DNA from: Verrucomicrobia bacterium TMED56
GTDB taxonomy: Bacteria; Verrucomicrobiota; Verrucomicrobiia; Opitutales; Seribacteraceae
Assembly (NCBI GenBank): GCA_002167265.1
Contig: NHDJ01000040.1
Span: 38,878-48,855, forward strand
Length of the DNA: 9,978 nucleotides
Reading direction: 5' to 3'
Shown: positions 8,036 through 9,978 of the stretch, piece after piece
How positions within the stretch are numbered: position 1 is the stretch's first letter
Layout: each line of letters begins with the position of its first letter
The notes under the pieces: generated by a model
The model's database searches: none
What the model saw: the letters and a program-made list of their open reading frames with translations, nothing else
Told to the model about the DNA's origin: nothing
Position numbers and translations under genes: made by a program

Positions 8036-8734
8036 TTACCAAGGTATTTCGTTTCCATCTTCACCCAAAAATATTCCGTTTGAATTTTTAGGAAGTTGAT
8101 TAATCTGTGCCAAAAGAAGTTTTACGGATTCCTCTACTTCGTATTTAGCATCAGAACCACCCATATCCGTCCTAACCCATCCGGGACTTACTGAAATCAC
8201 CTTTATCCCATGCTCGGCAAGATCAATGGATGCTTGTTTGGTGAGCATGTTTAAGGATGCCTTCGAGCATTGATAAGCAATGGCACCTCCGAGTTGTGTT
8301 TCTCCGCGCAAATGAATCGAGCCTAACCGTGAGGACAGATTGATGATGAGGGAGTTGTTATTTCCATTCATGACCTTGATTGCCCCTCGTAACACACGAA
8401 AAGCACCAATGACATTGGTTTCATAAATATCCCGAAATGATTCTGCGTCTACTTCATGAATCGAGCTCCAGTCTATTATTCCTGCGTTATTGAAAATCCA
8501 GTCGATTTTTAAGTTATAACTTCTAACTTTTGAAAATAGAGTACTTACCGATTCGCACGAGTTCACATCCAATGTTTCGAGAATCAAGTTTTGAGAATTT
8601 GGCAAGTTAGAAAACAACTCATTTTTTAATGTAGACCGCATTGTTGCAATTACTGTATGCCCCAGGGAAAGGCATTGCTTTGTGAGTTCAAACCCTATAC
8701 CCCGATTGGCGCCTGTAATAAGAACAAATTTCAT
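8036..8734 (-). CDS. Short-chain dehydrogenase/reductase, C-factor/sniffer-like
   Basis: A cytosolic NAD(P)-dependent oxidoreductase of 232 residues, probably acting on a carbonyl compound that cannot be named. Classical SDR motifs are intact: TGANRGIG (7-14) binds the cofactor, NNAG (82-85) stabilises the core, and the catalytic Ser134/135, Tyr154 and Lys158 are in NLSSRLGS and YQCSKAS. PGWVRTDMGG (184-193) and the terminal NGIFLGEDGNEIPW closely follow the C-factor (CsgA)/sniffer carbonyl-reductase subgroup. The start is set at the ATG at 8734, which puts the cofactor motif near the N-terminus; a TTG ten codons upstream (8764) is possible but adds residues with no family match. The gene diverges from the aldo/keto reductase gene across 91 nt and may lead the peroxiredoxin-yhbY-bcp transcript. 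Confidence 0.92.
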   Translation of the reverse strand: MKFVLITGANRGIGFELTKQCLSLGHTVIATMRSTLKNELFSNLPNSQNLILETLDVNSCESVSTLFSKVRSYNLKIDWIFNNAGIIDWSSIHEVDAESFRDIYETNVIGAFRVLRGAIKVMNGNNNSLIINLSSRLGSIHLRGETQLGGAIAYQCSKASLNMLTKQASIDLAEHGIKVISVSPGWVRTDMGGSDAKYEVEESVKLLLAQINQLPKNSNGIFLGEDGNEIPW

Positions 8735-8825
8735 TCGTGATGAGTACCTGAATTTTTCCTTCAACTCAAGTCATTCACTATTTTCGCTTTATTCCATCGC
8801 ACATTTAAGATTTCATGTCCCCACA
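8735..8825. promoter_or_regulatory. Divergent promoter region between SDR and aldo/keto reductase
   Basis: The two oxidoreductase genes face away from each other across 91 nt, so promoters for both must lie here or overlap their 5' ends (inference from gene order). The sequence is AT-rich, and I found no convincing sigma-70 -35/-10 pair or obvious palindrome on either strand. Open frames run into it from both sides (to 8764 on the minus strand and from 8682 on the plus strand), but these extensions have no family support. Confidence 0.4.
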
Positions 8826-9812
8826 ATGAGATTTCGAAAATTAGGGAACTCTAATCTTCTACTAAGTGAAATAGGGCTGGGGACATGGGCTATTGGCGGA
8901 GGTGACTGGGGTATGGGTTGGGGTGATCAATCCGAGAGAGATTCACGGGCGGCAATGTTGGAAGCTTTAGAGGTTGGAGTAAATTGGATTGACACTGCAC
9001 ATGCGTATGGATTTGGCGTAGCTGAAGAAGCAGTCGGGAGAGTTTTGGCAGAGTGGAAGGATGAAATCATTGTTGCTACTAAATGCGGCGTTTTGCCTCA
9101 GGGTAATAACGCTCCAAGAAGATTCATCTCTCCCGCCACTATCAAAGAAGAGATTGAGGCCTCTTTGAGAAGACTACGAGTAGAGTCGATCGACTTGTAT
9201 CAAATCCATTGGCCTTATCCGCTTGAAAATCTTGAAGACTCATGGAGTACCATGATTAAATTGAAGGAAGAGGGTAAGGCAAAGAATATTGGAGTATGTA
9301 ATTGTATGATTAAAGAACTTGAAGTTCTAAATGATCACGCTTCTTTGGCATCAAATCAACCAATGTATAGCATGCTGGAAAGGAGTATTGAGAACGAAGT
9401 TATATCTTGGTGTGAAGAAAATTCAGTTGGGATACTTGCCTACAGTCCCATGCAGTCTGGTCTTCTAACTGGGAAGGTTTCAAGAGAGTGGTTGAGTTCT
9501 CTTCCGCCTAATGACTGGAGGAAGCACAAGGTTGATCATCCGGTGGTTAGTCCATTGCATACTGATAACGGGATGACTTCGTTTTTGGAATTGCAAACTT
9601 CTCTTCAGGATATTGCTGGTCAGTCTGGACGAAGCCTGGGGGAACTTGCCGTTGCATGGGTCTTGGGTGGCAGAGGAATTACTTCTGCCATCGTGGGGGC
9701 CAGAAAAGCTGGTCAAATTTCACAAATCGTAAATGCTTCCATCAACCCCATTCTCGACAATGAGCTTGCAGATATTGAGCAGGCATTAAGTATATACAAA
9801 AGTAAAATCTAA
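8826..9812 (+). CDS. Aldo/keto reductase, AKR11 (YhdN/IolS)-like
   Basis: An NAD(P)H-dependent TIM-barrel oxidoreductase of 328 residues, probably cytosolic, reducing aldehydes or ketones of unknown identity. The catalytic tetrad is complete: Asp56 and Tyr61 in WIDTAHAYGFG, Lys86 in VATKCG, and His128 in YQIHWP. Cofactor-binding elements follow: SNQPMYSMLER (176-186), AYSPMQSGLLTGK (205-217) and the C-terminal AIVGARKAGQI (288-298). The TWAIGGGDWG start and the AHAYGFG-AEEAVGR arrangement resemble Bacillus YhdN and IolS (AKR11). The ATG at 8826 places MRFRKLGNSN at the N-terminus as in the family; the upstream in-frame ATG at 8682 would overlap the SDR gene and is rejected. The stop codon overlaps the next start as TAATG, implying coupling to the following gene. 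Confidence 0.95.
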   Translation: MRFRKLGNSNLLLSEIGLGTWAIGGGDWGMGWGDQSERDSRAAMLEALEVGVNWIDTAHAYGFGVAEEAVGRVLAEWKDEIIVATKCGVLPQGNNAPRRFISPATIKEEIEASLRRLRVESIDLYQIHWPYPLENLEDSWSTMIKLKEEGKAKNIGVCNCMIKELEVLNDHASLASNQPMYSMLERSIENEVISWCEENSVGILAYSPMQSGLLTGKVSREWLSSLPPNDWRKHKVDHPVVSPLHTDNGMTSFLELQTSLQDIAGQSGRSLGELAVAWVLGGRGITSAIVGARKAGQISQIVNASINPILDNELADIEQALSIYKSKI

Positions 9813-9978
9813 TGTCAGAAAGCAAATCAAAGGAAACGCCTAAAGAAGAGCCTGTAAGCGAAAACACTCATAAGTCGCATGCAAAAAAAGCTACTCCAAG
9901 GTACGCAAAAGTTAAGTCACCAGCAAGATCTTCCACACGGGGTGCTGATCAAATTAATTCGAGAGTTAAAGCCAGGGT
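9812..9978 (+). CDS. Unidentified Lys/Ser/Thr-rich protein, 3' end missing
   Basis: A reading frame begins at ATG 9812, overlapping the aldo/keto reductase stop by one base (TAATG), and stays open to the window edge, giving 55 residues. It is strongly polar and looks disordered: acidic and lysine-rich at first (KSKETPKEEPVSE), then basic with Lys, Arg, Ser, Thr and Pro (AKKATPRYAKVKSPARS). No signal peptide, membrane segment or catalytic motif is visible. Such a stretch is typical of a disordered N-terminal extension before a folded domain, or of a nucleic-acid-binding tail, but I do not recognise the family. The tight overlap and uninterrupted frame support a real, coexpressed gene. Confidence 0.65.
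   Translation, partial: MSESKSKETPKEEPVSENTHKSHAKKATPRYAKVKSPARSSTRGADQINSRVKAR

Noticed and set aside
8735..8764. TTG start adding 10 residues to the SDR
   Set aside because: SDR proteins of this subgroup begin within a few residues of the TGxxxGxG motif; the ATG at 8734 fits better and no SD supports the TTG.
8682..8825. 48-residue N-terminal extension of the aldo/keto reductase
   Set aside because: It overlaps the 5' part of the SDR gene on the other strand, has no family match, and AKR proteins start at the MRFRKLG-type motif (ATG 8826).

Overview
The window is ordinary housekeeping DNA from a Gram-negative bacterium with AT-rich DNA (roughly 40% GC by eye, not computed). Apolipoprotein N-acyltransferase and a peroxiredoxin with a signal peptide both imply an inner membrane plus periplasm. 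None of the annotated start codons has a Shine-Dalgarno sequence at normal spacing. That trait, with the general look of the proteins, makes me think of a low-GC Verrucomicrobiota (Opitutae-like) or another lineage that uses few Shine-Dalgarno sites. The taxonomic guess is weak inference.

Layout, left to right. (1) 3-3464, plus strand: the 3' part of a tRNA-dihydrouridine synthase gene, cut by the window edge, overlaps lnt by ATGA. After 22 nt comes a stand-alone HDOD signalling gene, closed by a clear intrinsic terminator at 3479-3506. (2) 3507-6637, plus strand: a lower-glycolysis operon gap-pgk-tpiA. Its 5' leader carries three ATTTCA hexamers exactly 10 bp apart, and the gap-pgk spacer holds a small hairpin that contains the only good SD-like sequence seen at a gene junction. 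(3) 6638-6673: a convergent spacer with a perfect 8-bp inverted repeat. (4) 6674-8734, minus strand, transcribed right to left: a C-factor/sniffer-like short-chain dehydrogenase, an exported BCP/PrxQ-type peroxiredoxin, a small YhbY-family (CRM) RNA-binding protein, and a cytosolic BCP-type peroxiredoxin. The last three are tightly packed. (5) 8735-8825: a 91-nt divergent spacer. (6) 8826-9978, plus strand: an AKR11-like aldo/keto reductase whose stop overlaps the start of a Lys/Ser/Thr-rich unidentified gene that runs off the window.

How the genes fit together: the gap-pgk-tpiA block supplies three consecutive steps of triose metabolism. The minus-strand block looks like thiol-peroxide defence in two compartments with a ribosome-assembly-type RNA-binding protein between. 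The SDR and AKR are NAD(P)H-dependent carbonyl reductases of unknown substrate. I see no mobile elements, CRISPR arrays, tRNA or rRNA genes, phage genes or toxin-antitoxin pairs. No gene-free stretch exceeds 300 bases; the longest is 121 nt, before gap. I found no convincing new biological system. The more interesting signals are small: phased repeats before gap, the peroxiredoxin/yhbY/peroxiredoxin arrangement, an HDOD protein that keeps a complete-looking set of HD metal ligands, and SD-less translation.
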